Of a DNA stretch of 9,441 nt, positions 1 through 7,183 are shown piece after piece. Position 1 is the first letter of the stretch; every line of letters starts with the position of its first letter. Made by a program: the position numbers and the translations under genes. This stretch comes from CAMCXT01 sp046302715. GTDB lineage: Bacteria > Bacteroidota > Bacteroidia > M30B66. The stretch covers positions 1-9,441 of the forward strand of contig JBKCHQ010000285.1 in assembly GCA_046302715.1 (NCBI GenBank). Reading direction: 5' to 3'. The notes below the pieces were generated by a model. The model was not told where the DNA came from. It ran no database searches and saw only the letters and a program-made list of their open reading frames with translations.

Positions 1-1203
1 GCCTATTATTATTCTACTTTTGAGGAAGAGAACGAGAGCATTGTTAGCGATAGAAAGAAAATTGTTGTGTTGGGTTCGGGGCCAAACCGAATAGGGCAGG
101 GGATTGAGTTTGATTATAGTTGTGTGCATGGAGTTTTGGCCGCAAAAGAATGTGGTTACGAAACCATAATGATTAACTGCAATCCCGAAACGGTATCAAC
201 CGATCCTGATATTGCCGATAAGCTCTATTTTGAGCCCGTATTCTGGGAGCATATTTACGACATCATTTTGCATGAAAAGCCCGAGGGGGTTATCGTGCAG
301 CTAGGTGGACAAACTGCATTGAAGTTGGCCGAAAAGCTCGATCGTTATGGTATTAAAATTATCGGGACGTCATATAAAAGTTTGGATTTAGCTGAAGATC
401 GCGGTTCATTTTCAACGCTATTGAAGGAGTACGGTATACCGTATCCTAAATTCGGGGTCATTGAGCATGCCGATCAAGCCTCTGATTTGGCGCGTGAATT
501 AGGCTTTCCACTATTGGTGCGTCCCAGCTATGTGTTGGGAGGCCACAACATGAAGATTGTCATTAACGAGGAAGAGCTCGAAAATCATGTGGTGGATTTA
601 TTGAAAGATATACCGGGCAACAAGGTTTTGCTGGATCACTTCCTCGATAATGCAGTGGAGGCCGAAAGCGATTCGATTTGCGATGGCGAAAACGTGCACA
701 TCATTGGTATAATGGAGCACATTGAACCCGCTGGAATTCACTCGGGCGATTCGAATGCCACCTTACCGCCCTTTAGCATGAGCGATGATGTGATTCGGCA
801 GATTGAGCAGCACACCCGCACTATTGCTTTGGCCATGAATACGGTTGGGCTTTTGAATATACAGTTTGCTGTTAAAAATGGAATCGTGTATGTGATTGAG
901 GCCAATCCGAGGGCATCGCGTACGGTGCCGTTTATTTGCAAGGCCTACGACGAGCCTTATGTAAATTATGCAACCAAGGTAATGTTGGGTGCTAAAAAGC
1001 TGAAAGATTTTACTATCAATCCCCGTAAAAACGGATATGCGATTAAGATTCCGGTGTTTTCGTTTGAAAAGTTTCTGGGGGTGAATAAAGAGCTTGGCCC
1101 CGAAATGAAATCAACGGGAGAGGCTATACAGTTTATTGAGAACCTACAAGACGAAGTGTTTTTAAAGCTTTACGAAGAGCGTAATTTATATTTGAGTAGG
1201 TAG
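1..1203 (+). CDS. carB: Carbamoyl-phosphate synthase large subunit, C-terminal part (5' end outside window)
   Basis: Makes carbamoyl phosphate from bicarbonate, ATP and ammonia passed from the small subunit CarA; cytoplasmic, feeding pyrimidine and arginine synthesis. The reading frame is open from base 1, so the gene starts upstream. The visible 400 residues are the second synthetase half: the pre-ATP-grasp segment with GSGPNRIGQGIEFDY, then INCNPETVSTD and VQLGGQTALKLAEKL, followed by the ATP-grasp core with RPSYVLGGHNM, the acidic EAESDSICDG stretch and the ATP/metal-binding VIEANPRASRTVPF. The protein stops about 30 residues after LGPEMKSTGEA, with the tail RNLYLSR. In the E. coli enzyme about 140 further residues (the MGS-like allosteric domain binding UMP and ornithine) follow this point; they are absent here. 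From memory, short CarB of about 950 residues is usual in flavobacteria, so this looks like lineage form, not a truncation. Identity is very secure. Confidence 0.97.
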   Translation, partial: AYYYSTFEEENESIVSDRKKIVVLGSGPNRIGQGIEFDYSCVHGVLAAKECGYETIMINCNPETVSTDPDIADKLYFEPVFWEHIYDIILHEKPEGVIVQLGGQTALKLAEKLDRYGIKIIGTSYKSLDLAEDRGSFSTLLKEYGIPYPKFGVIEHADQASDLARELGFPLLVRPSYVLGGHNMKIVINEEELENHVVDLLKDIPGNKVLLDHFLDNAVEAESDSICDGENVHIIGIMEHIEPAGIHSGDSNATLPPFSMSDDVIRQIEQHTRTIALAMNTVGLLNIQFAVKNGIVYVIEANPRASRTVPFICKAYDEPYVNYATKVMLGAKKLKDFTINPRKNGYAIKIPVFSFEKFLGVNKELGPEMKSTGEAIQFIENLQDEVFLKLYEERNLYLSR

Positions 1204-1260
1204 GTTTGGGAGATTATTAACGGGCAAGGTTAGCAAGTTTTTATTGCTCATGGTTTAAGA

Positions 1261-1353
1261 ATTTCGTAGGAATCCTATCCCCCCCTGCCCAACGCGAAGC
1301 TACTGCCTTCGAATCAAATAGCCATTAAAAATCGTTTATAAACGTTTAAAACG
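1261..1353 (+). repeat. Dispersed intergenic repeat, copy 1
   Basis: Begins ATTTCGTAGGAATCC. The core at 1266-1303 (38 bp) matches 3207-3244 at 35 of 38 positions; the differences are at core positions 22, 26 and 27. The core has a near-palindrome TAGGA-A-TCCTA, a run of seven C, CGCGAAG, and short complementary ends GTAG/CTAC. After about 29 poorly conserved bases comes an A/T-rich module with the perfect palindrome CGTTTATAAACG (1333-1344), overlapped by TAAACGTTTA (1339-1348), and ending AAAACG. It lies between the carB stop and the terminator at 1380-1406, in the same orientation as copy 2. No coding capacity is apparent. Its function is unknown to me; a non-autonomous mobile or REP-like element, a protein-binding site or a small structured RNA are all possible. 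Confidence 0.8.
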
Positions 1354-1379
1354 GATAAATTTTATCCACCATCCAATAA

Positions 1380-1406
1380 AAAAGCCGCCCTTTTGGGGCG
1401 GCTTTT
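1380..1406. terminator. Strong bidirectional intrinsic terminator
   Basis: Perfect 11-bp stem AAAAGCCGCCC / GGGCGGCTTTT with a 5-base loop (TTTTG). Read on the minus strand, six T follow the stem, and the hairpin lies about 25 bases beyond the stop of the minus-strand PKD gene, so that is the main client. Read on the plus strand it gives a shorter T run and could also stop carB transcripts, about 180 bases after the carB stop. The position between two convergent genes fits a shared terminator. Confidence 0.93.
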
Positions 1407-1431
1407 ATCATTTCAACAACCAAATTGAAAC

Positions 1432-2118
1432 TCAGTCTTTTGTTTCGGCCAAACCGGCAGCAGGGCTAACGGTTACCGTAAATGTTTTTTCAGTTTTACA
1501 ATCGAAATTGCTGGCGGTCATCAATACCGAGTAAATACCCGGATACAGAAAACTATGTGCAGCATCGCCAGAACCTGATGCATATAATCCATCGCCAAAA
1601 TCCCAACTAATTTCTTTCGCACCCGGAGCACTTACCTTAAAGTTTACTTCTTGTCCAGGTATGGTTTCTAAATTTTCTGCGCTTAACACTTCAACCTCGA
1701 AACCTTTTCCTTGTTTTACCTGAAACTGATCGATAACCGAGGTTCCGTTGGCATGGGTAAAGTGAATGAGATATTCGCCCACCTTTAAATTGCCAATGTG
1801 GCGGTTTCCTAAATTATCGCCCTGTGTAATCATGGGCCCTCGCCGATCAATTACTTTATACGACCACGGTTCGTTATTGGGGTTCTTCATCAATACCGAG
1901 CCCGATTGGTCAGCGCATATAGGCTGTTCTACTTTAACTTCAACACCATTCAGTCCTGCAATGTGCCCATGACGTACCGATTCCATGGTCATGAATGTAC
2001 CTGCATTGTACTCCATTTTCGAACTTTCAATAAGTGCAGTAACACGAGCATTGTCATTTTGTGCCCTACCGCTCAGGCCAAGAGCTACAACTAAAACTGA
2101 AGTGTAAACTATTTTCAT
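1432..2118 (-). CDS. Exported PKD-domain protein
   Basis: A 228-residue protein of unknown function. Residues 1-20 are a Sec signal peptide (MKIVYTSVLVVALGLSGRAQ) with the Ala-x-Ala-like cleavage end typical of Bacteroidota, so it acts in the periplasm or outside the cell. Residues about 25-135 match no family I can name; they include YKVIDRRGPMITQGDNLGN and a beta-rich VGEYLIHF stretch reminiscent of secreted-protein beta-sandwich modules. Residues about 140-217 form a PKD domain (Ig-like fold) with the signature SWDFGDG at 171-177 and PGIYSVLMTASN near 193-204. PKD domains usually mediate protein or carbohydrate contacts and are not enzymatic. There is no T9SS C-terminal sorting domain; the protein ends LAETKD. 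No Shine-Dalgarno precedes the start; the leader is A/T-rich. It is convergent with carB, divergent from the 2460 gene, and followed by a strong terminator. Coding status is secure, role unknown. Confidence 0.88.
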   Translation of the reverse strand: MKIVYTSVLVVALGLSGRAQNDNARVTALIESSKMEYNAGTFMTMESVRHGHIAGLNGVEVKVEQPICADQSGSVLMKNPNNEPWSYKVIDRRGPMITQGDNLGNRHIGNLKVGEYLIHFTHANGTSVIDQFQVKQGKGFEVEVLSAENLETIPGQEVNFKVSAPGAKEISWDFGDGLYASGSGDAAHSFLYPGIYSVLMTASNFDCKTEKTFTVTVSPAAGLAETKD

Positions 2119-2459
2119 GGTGTGATGTGTTTATTTATTAATCGAAATGGTGTACTGCAAAGATGTGGTTGGAGTTTCGCCTGTGTAAACCACATCGACA
2201 TGCCCTGTTACACCGGTAAGAAATTCCTTACTGATGGCGAATTAATCACTCAGATTAATCGAAAAATCGGCAATATAAATACAGCGTATGGCGTTATTTG
2301 TATGTAAGCTTTCAACGCCAGCTGAAAAAAAATGAGGATAAAATCGCACAACGAATCAAATGGTACCTTGGTGCTGTTAAAAACTATGAAAAAACTTATA
2401 CCTTACATCCAGAAGGGCATGCCAGCCCGCTTGTATTTTTGCTGTAAATATTTTTAGAT
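2119..2459. other. Divergent intergenic region, no gene seen
   Basis: This 341-bp gap separates two genes transcribed away from each other and so should hold both promoters. Towards the plus-strand gene there is a TAnnTTTG box at 2434-2441. I cannot find a good promoter match for the minus-strand gene. Weak inverted repeats are present: GTGTAA (2183-2188) with TTACAC (2208-2213), and GTAAG (2216-2220) with CTTAC (2227-2231). The motif TTAATCGAAA occurs twice (near 2138 and 2255). A short open frame at 2122-2307 has no recognisable protein features. Confidence 0.6.
2434..2441 (+). promoter_or_regulatory. Candidate -7 box (TATTTTTG) of the DUF4468 gene
   Basis: TATTTTTG fits the Bacteroidota housekeeping -7 consensus TAnnTTTG and sits 18 bases before the ATG at 2460. 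No TTG or TTTG is found at the expected 17-23 bp upstream, so only half of the promoter is supported. Transcription would start near 2446 and leave a very short leader. Confidence 0.4.
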
Positions 2460-3029
2460 ATGAAACGCTCATTGATTTTTTCTGCTGTGCTATCGATGGC
2501 ATGTATAACAACTCTTAAGGCTCAAGTTCCAGCCAGTCCGCGTATGCCGGTTGACGAGGCAACAAACCTTGTTACCTACACCGATGTGGTGGATGAGCCA
2601 GGAATGACCAAAGACACGTTGTACAACCGTGCCCTGCGCTGGTTTAAGACGTTTTATAAAAATCCGGTTGATGCCATTAAGAATGCAGATGCCACTGCTT
2701 ATAAAATTGAAGGAGGGTATCGTTTTACGATAAAGCGTCCCGATCCGGGCAGTAAAAAGGAGCCTGCTCCAATGGTGGATGCCGGCGTTGTGAATTATAA
2801 ATTAAACATCATGTGTAAGGACGGGAAGTTCAAATACGAAATTACTTCGATGAGCTGGAAACAGGCTTCTTATTATCCCATTGAACGTTGGATGGATACC
2901 TCGGCAAAAAATTATGACCCCAATTTCGCCTTGTATCTTAAGCAAACCGACGAATACGTTAAGGATTTGGTGAAAAGTCTTGAAAATTATATCGAAACCG
3001 ATCCGGTGAAGAAAAAGGACGATTGGTAG
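2460..3029 (+). CDS. Exported DUF4468-family protein
   Basis: A 189-residue exported protein. Residues 1-22 are a signal peptide (MKRSLIFSAVLSMACITTLKAQ); the mature protein should be periplasmic or envelope-associated. The rest resembles the Bacteroidota family DUF4468 (predicted TBP-like fold), with the typical opening of a beta strand then helix: LVTYTDVVDEPGMTKDTLYNRALRWF (about 38-62), a strand pair YKIEGGYRFTIKRP (81-94), VNYKLNIMCKDGKFKYEITSMSWK (111-134) and a C-terminal helix carrying YVKDLVKSLENYIE. No catalytic residues are evident and the family has no established function. It starts at an ATG after an A/T-rich leader with no Shine-Dalgarno. It appears monocistronic: a divergent gene lies upstream and a 532-bp gap downstream. 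Family assignment rests on remembered sequence pattern, so it is moderately sure. Confidence 0.82.
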   Translation: MKRSLIFSAVLSMACITTLKAQVPASPRMPVDEATNLVTYTDVVDEPGMTKDTLYNRALRWFKTFYKNPVDAIKNADATAYKIEGGYRFTIKRPDPGSKKEPAPMVDAGVVNYKLNIMCKDGKFKYEITSMSWKQASYYPIERWMDTSAKNYDPNFALYLKQTDEYVKDLVKSLENYIETDPVKKKDDW

Positions 3030-3201
3030 ATCACTAACGTTGGCTGTTTCATTTAACAGGGCCACTCTCGATTGTTTACTGTGCTCAAGCTATAAATACA
3101 ATTTGATTATATATTAGACTCAGGAGGCCTTACTACTTTTTTATATGTACGAAGCGAAATTAACATTGCATTGGAAAAGTAAATTTTGGAATAAGGGCAA
3201 G

Positions 3202-3295
3202 ATTTTGTAGGAATCCTATCCCCCCCTTCCCGGCGCGAAGCTACCTCCTGCTGACCATCCTAATCGTATATATACGTTTATAAACGATTAAAACG
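3202..3295 (+). repeat. Dispersed intergenic repeat, copy 2
   Basis: Begins ATTTTGTAGGAATCC. The core at 3207-3244 is 38 bp long and matches copy 1 at 35 of 38 positions with no gaps, including the run of seven C and GCGCGAAGCTAC. The spacer to the A/T-rich module is one base longer than in copy 1. The module contains two abutting palindromes sharing a CG: CGTATATATACG (3265-3276) and CGTTTATAAACG (3275-3286), the second identical to copy 1, then ATTAAAACG. CG steps fall at 3265, 3275, 3285 and 3294, close to one helical turn apart. The retained core against a diverged middle suggests that core and palindromic tail are the functional parts. Confidence 0.8.
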
Positions 3296-3527
3296 CCTAG
3301 CCTGAATGAAAGAATTTGTTTTTTGAATTTGGGCAGTATTTCTGTATGCCACACCAGTAATTCCAATTGCTCAATAGAATCTCATAATTAGTCCAATGCT
3401 CGAATGAAAGGGAGATTAGCAGGGAGTAAATCGGATGTGCCCCAGAACTCTATCATGCTAAGCAGCAGCGAGGTATCATTTCTTTCCCTGATTAACATTT
3501 TACAGCTCGTCGATCGCTATTTATCAA

Positions 3528-3557
3528 TTTTGTCAAAGAGGCAAAACCTTATATTTG
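3528..3557 (+). promoter_or_regulatory. Bacteroidota-type promoter of the 3562-7161 operon
   Basis: TTTTG at 3528-3532 (-33 box), a 17-bp spacer, then TATATTTG at 3550-3557 (-7 box TAnnTTTG). Both elements and spacing match the primary sigma factor consensus known from Bacteroides and Flavobacterium. Only four bases lie between the -7 box and the ATG at 3562, so transcription should begin at or within a few bases of the start codon and the mRNA is probably leaderless or nearly so. Confidence 0.75.
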
Positions 3558-3561
3558 GCTC

Positions 3562-3858
3562 ATGAATCAATATATCATCGACTTTGAACTTCCCGATCAA
3601 ATAAGCTCTGATTTTGTAAGGCTTATTCCTGCTCAACGCAGGCAGATTAATGAATTAATGGCAGAGGGTGTTATCCTTGCTTATGCGCTGGCCTCTGATC
3701 GGACTAAGGTTTGGGCAGCAATAGTGGCTGCTTCGGAGGATGAACTCAACGAAATTTTACAGTCTATGCCGCTTTATTCATACATGGAGCCTACGGTGTA
3801 TCCATTGGCATTTTATAACGTTGCTGGAAGCGGCTTGCCCCTTATTTCTCTTAATTAA
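3562..3858 (+). CDS. Muconolactone-isomerase-like small alpha/beta-barrel protein
   Basis: A 98-residue cytoplasmic protein without signal peptide. The pattern is that of the ferredoxin-like dimeric alpha/beta-barrel group (muconolactone delta-isomerase / YCII-like): strand YIIDFEL (4-10), helix with LIPAQRRQINELMAEG (21-36), strand VILAYALASDRTKVWAAIVA (37-56), helix SEDELNEILQSMPL (58-71), and a final strand near YMEPTVYPLAF (74-84). About 95 residues is the usual length. No muconate-pathway genes are nearby, so a true isomerase role in aromatic degradation is not supported; a small-molecule binding or unidentified enzymatic role is as likely. The start fits the protein family and lies four bases after a promoter -7 box. 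It ends 21 bases before the propeller-amidohydrolase gene, with no terminator between, so the two are probably cotranscribed. Confidence 0.8.
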   Translation: MNQYIIDFELPDQISSDFVRLIPAQRRQINELMAEGVILAYALASDRTKVWAAIVAASEDELNEILQSMPLYSYMEPTVYPLAFYNVAGSGLPLISLN

Positions 3859-3879
3859 TTCTCAATTTATTCGCAAAAC

Positions 3880-6800
3880 ATGAAGTTAAATAAACCATAT
3901 TTTCTGGTGTTTTCGATCGGACTTTTTGTGTTGCCTTGCATGGCGCAGAAAAAAAAGAGCGACTCCAAAAAGGATGAGTCCATATGGAATGTAAATTCCC
4001 CCACAGGACCCACTAAAAGTCATTCGTTCGAGCTAACCGAAGGTACATGGATGAATTTGGATTTAAGTCCCGATGGAACGCAAATAGTCTTCGATCTTTT
4101 GGGAGATGTTTATATCATGCCTTCAAGTGGAGGTGAAGCCCGCTGTTTGCGTTCGGGAGCGGCGTTTGAGGTGCAACCTCGGTTTAGTCCCGATGGCAAA
4201 TCAATTTCCTTTACTTCGGATGCAGGGGGAGCAGACAATATTTGGGTGATGGATCTGCAGGGCCAGAATGCACGACAGATTACGAAAGAAGATTATCGTC
4301 TACTCAACAATGCCATCTGGACCCCTGATGGTAACTATATAATTGCTCGAAAGCACTTTACCTCAACGCGTTCGGCCGGTGCCGGCGAATTGTGGATGTA
4401 TTCCACACAGGGAGGAAGTGGAATGCAGCTTACCAAACGTAAAAACGACCAGCAAGATCTCGGGGAACCATTTATAACAAAAGATGGACGGTATGTCTAT
4501 TTTTCTGAGGATGTTTATCCGGGCGGTTATTTTCAATACAATAAAGATCCCAATTCATTAATTTATGCTATAAAAAAACTCGACCGCGAAACCGGTGCCA
4601 TAACCAACGTTACTGCCGGCCCCGGCGGTGCGGTTAGACCAGTTCTTTCACACAGTAACCAACATCTCGCTTTTGTAAAACGAGTGCGCAACAAGTCGGT
4701 GCTCTTTATTCGCGAGCTAGCAAGTGGTAAAGAGCGTGCTTTATATACTGAACTGAGTAAAGACCAGCAAGAAGCCTGGGCCATATTTGGGGTGTACACC
4801 AATTTTTCGTGGAGCCCCGACGACCGGTTTATTTACATATGGGCACAAGGTAAAATTCGCAGGATAGAAGTGAAAACGGGCACTGCCGAAGAAATTCCGT
4901 TTAAACTTACTGCGCGGCATACCATTGCTGATGCACTTAGATTTAAGCAGAAAGCAGCAACCGACAGTTTTAATTTGAATGCCATTCGCAATGCGGTGAC
5001 ATCGGCCGATGGTAAAACGCTATTTTTCAATGCGGCCGGTTATTTATGGAAAAAACAACTTCCATCAGGCAAACCAGTTCGCATAACGAATACTGCCGAA
5101 TTCGAATTTGAACCGGCGCTAAGTGCCGACGGAAAGCTATTGGCCTTTGTTGCCTGGTCTGATACCGCCATGGGGCAAATTAGACTGTTTAATCTTATTA
5201 ACAATAGCGTAAAAACCCTTGCTTTATCTAAAGGAATTTATCGTATGCCCGCATTTTCGCCCGATGGCAAAACGCTGGTATATCTGAAAGAAGAAGGAAA
5301 CGACCACCAGGGCTTTGCCTATTGTGCCGAGCCCGGATTTTATACGGTAAATATTGATCAACCCATACCCAAGGCGCTTAATGTTTCGGGAGAATTTCCT
5401 CAATTCTCCATCGATGGACAACGAATTTATTACCAAACCGGCGGCTATCTTTTTGGTGAACTCGAAAAGGCATTTAAAAGCTGCGATTTGAATGGTAGCG
5501 ATGTACGCACGCATTACACATCGAAATACGTAAACCGCTACGTGTTAAGTCCCGATCAGCAAGCTCTTGCGTTTACAGAGCTTTTTAAATTATATGTGTG
5601 TCCGTTTATTAGAAACGGCCAGCCACTCGATATCAATAACGGTACCGATGCTTATCCGGTAAAACTGGTGAGCGACGATGCCGGCATTTATCCCCACTGG
5701 AGCAGCAATAGTGGACTTTTACACTGGACTCTCGGAGGCACATATTACACAGTGGATGCCACTCAATTGTTAAGTGCCGATAATACGGCTAAGCCCACTA
5801 TAATTAAGAGCGACATTGGATTGAAACTGGCACACGACAAACCAGAGGGAATATTTGTATACAGCAATGCCAAAATTATTACTATGAATGGTACCACTGT
5901 GATTAACAAAGGAACCATTGTGGTAGAGGGGAACCGTATTATTGCGATTGGTGAGGCCGATAAGGTGACTGTTCCTGCAGCGGCCAAAGTAATGGATTGT
6001 AGTGGTAAGACCATTATTCCCGGCCTGGTAGATGTGCACGCACATTTGGGCACGTTCCGGTATGGACTAAGTCCGCAGCAGCAGTGGCAGTATTTTGCCA
6101 ATCTCGCATTTGGCGTAACCACTACGCACGACCCTTCATCGAATACCGAAATGGTATTTTCGCAAAGCGAAATGGTGAAAGCAGGATACATGACTGGTCC
6201 ACGTATATTTTCAACGGGTATTATTTTATATGGAGCCGATGGCGATTTCAGGGCGCAGATTAATGGATTGGACGATGCCCGCTTCGCCCTTAAACGCACC
6301 AACGCATTTGGCGCATTTTCGGTTAAAAGCTACAATCAGCCGCGCCGTAATCAAAGGCAGCAGGTTATTCAGGCGGCCCGCGAACAAAAAATGAACGTGG
6401 TGCCCGAAGGTGGTAGTCATTTTTACCACAACATGAGTATGATTATCGACGGACATACCGGCATTGAACATAACATTCCGGTGCATGATATATACGACGA
6501 TGTCAAACGCTTATGGTCCGCTTCGGGAACGGGCTACACTCCCACGTTAATTGTGAGCTACGGCTCGGTAAATGGCGAATACTATTACTATCAGAACGAG
6601 AAGGTATGGGAAAACAAACGTCTGCTTAATTTCACTCCAAGAGCTTTAGTAGATCCGCGCAGCAGGCACCGCACCATGCTTCCCGACGATGAATACCAAA
6701 GCGGTCATATTCGGGTGTCGAATTCCTGCAAACAATTATCTGATGCAGGTGTAAAAGTGAACATGGGCTCGCACGGGCAAATTCAGGGCTTGGGAGCGCA

Positions 6801-7161
6801 TTGGGAGATTAAGATGTTGGGCGAGGGGGGCATGAGCGCTTTTGAAGCATTGCGATGTGCCACTTATAACGGCGCCTACTATATTGGGATGGAAGATGAA
6901 ATTGGATCGTTGGAAAAAGGCAAGCTGGCCGATTTTCTGATTTTAGATAAAAATCCGGCAGAAGACCTTACGAATTTGGAAAGCTTGCGCTACACCGTGG
7001 CAAACGGAAGGTTGTATGATGCATTTACTATTCAAGAACAGCTAACGGGCTCGCGCAAACGCATGCCCTTTTATTTTGAACACGAAAATGGCAGCAACGA
7101 CTTTAAATTTCATGAAGAAACCGGTTGTTTTCAAGGACACAGCTGCGGTTGTCGTAAATAA
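3880..7161 (+). CDS. Exported TolB-like beta-propeller / amidohydrolase fusion protein
   Basis: A 1093-residue exported protein. Residues 1-23 are a signal peptide (ending CMAQ), followed by a Lys/Ser-rich linker. Residues about 50-640 hold PD40/TolB-type propeller repeats: SPDG at 63-66 and 103-106, TPDG at 148-151, then SPDD, SADG, SPDG, SIDG and SPDQ variants further on. Residues about 658-1050 are an amidohydrolase-superfamily domain: the usual beta-sandwich opening (IITMNGTTVINKGTIVVEGNRIIAIGE), IIPGLVDVHAHLG with metal ligands His720 and His722, GVTTTHDPS, FSVKSY with Lys816 as the likely bridging lysine, and GIEHNIP with His864. Where the last catalytic Asp usually lies, the sequence reads MGSHGQIQGLGAHWE (His965). 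The end is Cys/His-rich (GCFQGHSCGCRK). Substrate unknown; relatives are annotated as imidazolonepropionase- or prolidase-like hydrolases, and a periplasmic peptide or amide substrate is a guess. It is probably cotranscribed with the small gene upstream. Confidence 0.93.
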   Translation: MKLNKPYFLVFSIGLFVLPCMAQKKKSDSKKDESIWNVNSPTGPTKSHSFELTEGTWMNLDLSPDGTQIVFDLLGDVYIMPSSGGEARCLRSGAAFEVQPRFSPDGKSISFTSDAGGADNIWVMDLQGQNARQITKEDYRLLNNAIWTPDGNYIIARKHFTSTRSAGAGELWMYSTQGGSGMQLTKRKNDQQDLGEPFITKDGRYVYFSEDVYPGGYFQYNKDPNSLIYAIKKLDRETGAITNVTAGPGGAVRPVLSHSNQHLAFVKRVRNKSVLFIRELASGKERALYTELSKDQQEAWAIFGVYTNFSWSPDDRFIYIWAQGKIRRIEVKTGTAEEIPFKLTARHTIADALRFKQKAATDSFNLNAIRNAVTSADGKTLFFNAAGYLWKKQLPSGKPVRITNTAEFEFEPALSADGKLLAFVAWSDTAMGQIRLFNLINNSVKTLALSKGIYRMPAFSPDGKTLVYLKEEGNDHQGFAYCAEPGFYTVNIDQPIPKALNVSGEFPQFSIDGQRIYYQTGGYLFGELEKAFKSCDLNGSDVRTHYTSKYVNRYVLSPDQQALAFTELFKLYVCPFIRNGQPLDINNGTDAYPVKLVSDDAGIYPHWSSNSGLLHWTLGGTYYTVDATQLLSADNTAKPTIIKSDIGLKLAHDKPEGIFVYSNAKIITMNGTTVINKGTIVVEGNRIIAIGEADKVTVPAAAKVMDCSGKTIIPGLVDVHAHLGTFRYGLSPQQQWQYFANLAFGVTTTHDPSSNTEMVFSQSEMVKAGYMTGPRIFSTGIILYGADGDFRAQINGLDDARFALKRTNAFGAFSVKSYNQPRRNQRQQVIQAAREQKMNVVPEGGSHFYHNMSMIIDGHTGIEHNIPVHDIYDDVKRLWSASGTGYTPTLIVSYGSVNGEYYYYQNEKVWENKRLLNFTPRALVDPRSRHRTMLPDDEYQSGHIRVSNSCKQLSDAGVKVNMGSHGQIQGLGAHWEIKMLGEGGMSAFEALRCATYNGAYYIGMEDEIGSLEKGKLADFLILDKNPAEDLTNLESLRYTVANGRLYDAFTIQEQLTGSRKRMPFYFEHENGSNDFKFHEETGCFQGHSCGCRK

Positions 7162-7183
7162 AATTTAACTAAACAAAGAAACG

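Larger units (their letters stand above)
3030..3561. other. Long gene-free gap containing repeat copy 2 and a promoter
   Basis: This 532-bp stretch has no credible gene on either strand. It contains a weak imperfect hairpin just after the DUF4468 gene (TGGCTGTT 3041-3048 with AACAGGGCCA 3055-3064, two-base bulge, no T run), the second copy of the dispersed repeat (3202-3295), about 230 bases in which I see nothing (3296-3527), and the promoter at 3528-3557. Confidence 0.7.

Noticed and set aside
1232..1248. Small hairpin AGCAA/TTGCT after carB as its terminator
   Set aside because: Only five base pairs and A/T-rich; the 11-bp hairpin at 1380-1406 is a far better candidate.
2158..2165. Minus-strand CATCTTTG as a -7 box for the PKD gene
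   Set aside because: It departs from TAnnTTTG at the first T, and no TTG lies at the correct distance on that strand.
2122..2307. Possible 61-residue plus-strand gene in the divergent intergenic region
   Set aside because: No signal peptide, domain or plausible composition; it overlaps the region expected to hold the leader and promoter of the minus-strand PKD gene.
3041..3064. Hairpin after the DUF4468 gene as a terminator
   Set aside because: The stem has a two-base bulge and no T run follows; too weak to annotate as a terminator.
1266..3244. CRISPR or integron attC interpretation of the repeated cores
   Set aside because: Only two copies about 1.9 kb apart with genes between them, no regular spacers, no cas genes or integrase, and no attC-type R'/R'' ends.
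5763..6302. Antisense open frame (179 codons) inside the amidohydrolase domain
   Set aside because: It is a shadow of a well-conserved coding region that carries the HxH metal motif on the other strand.
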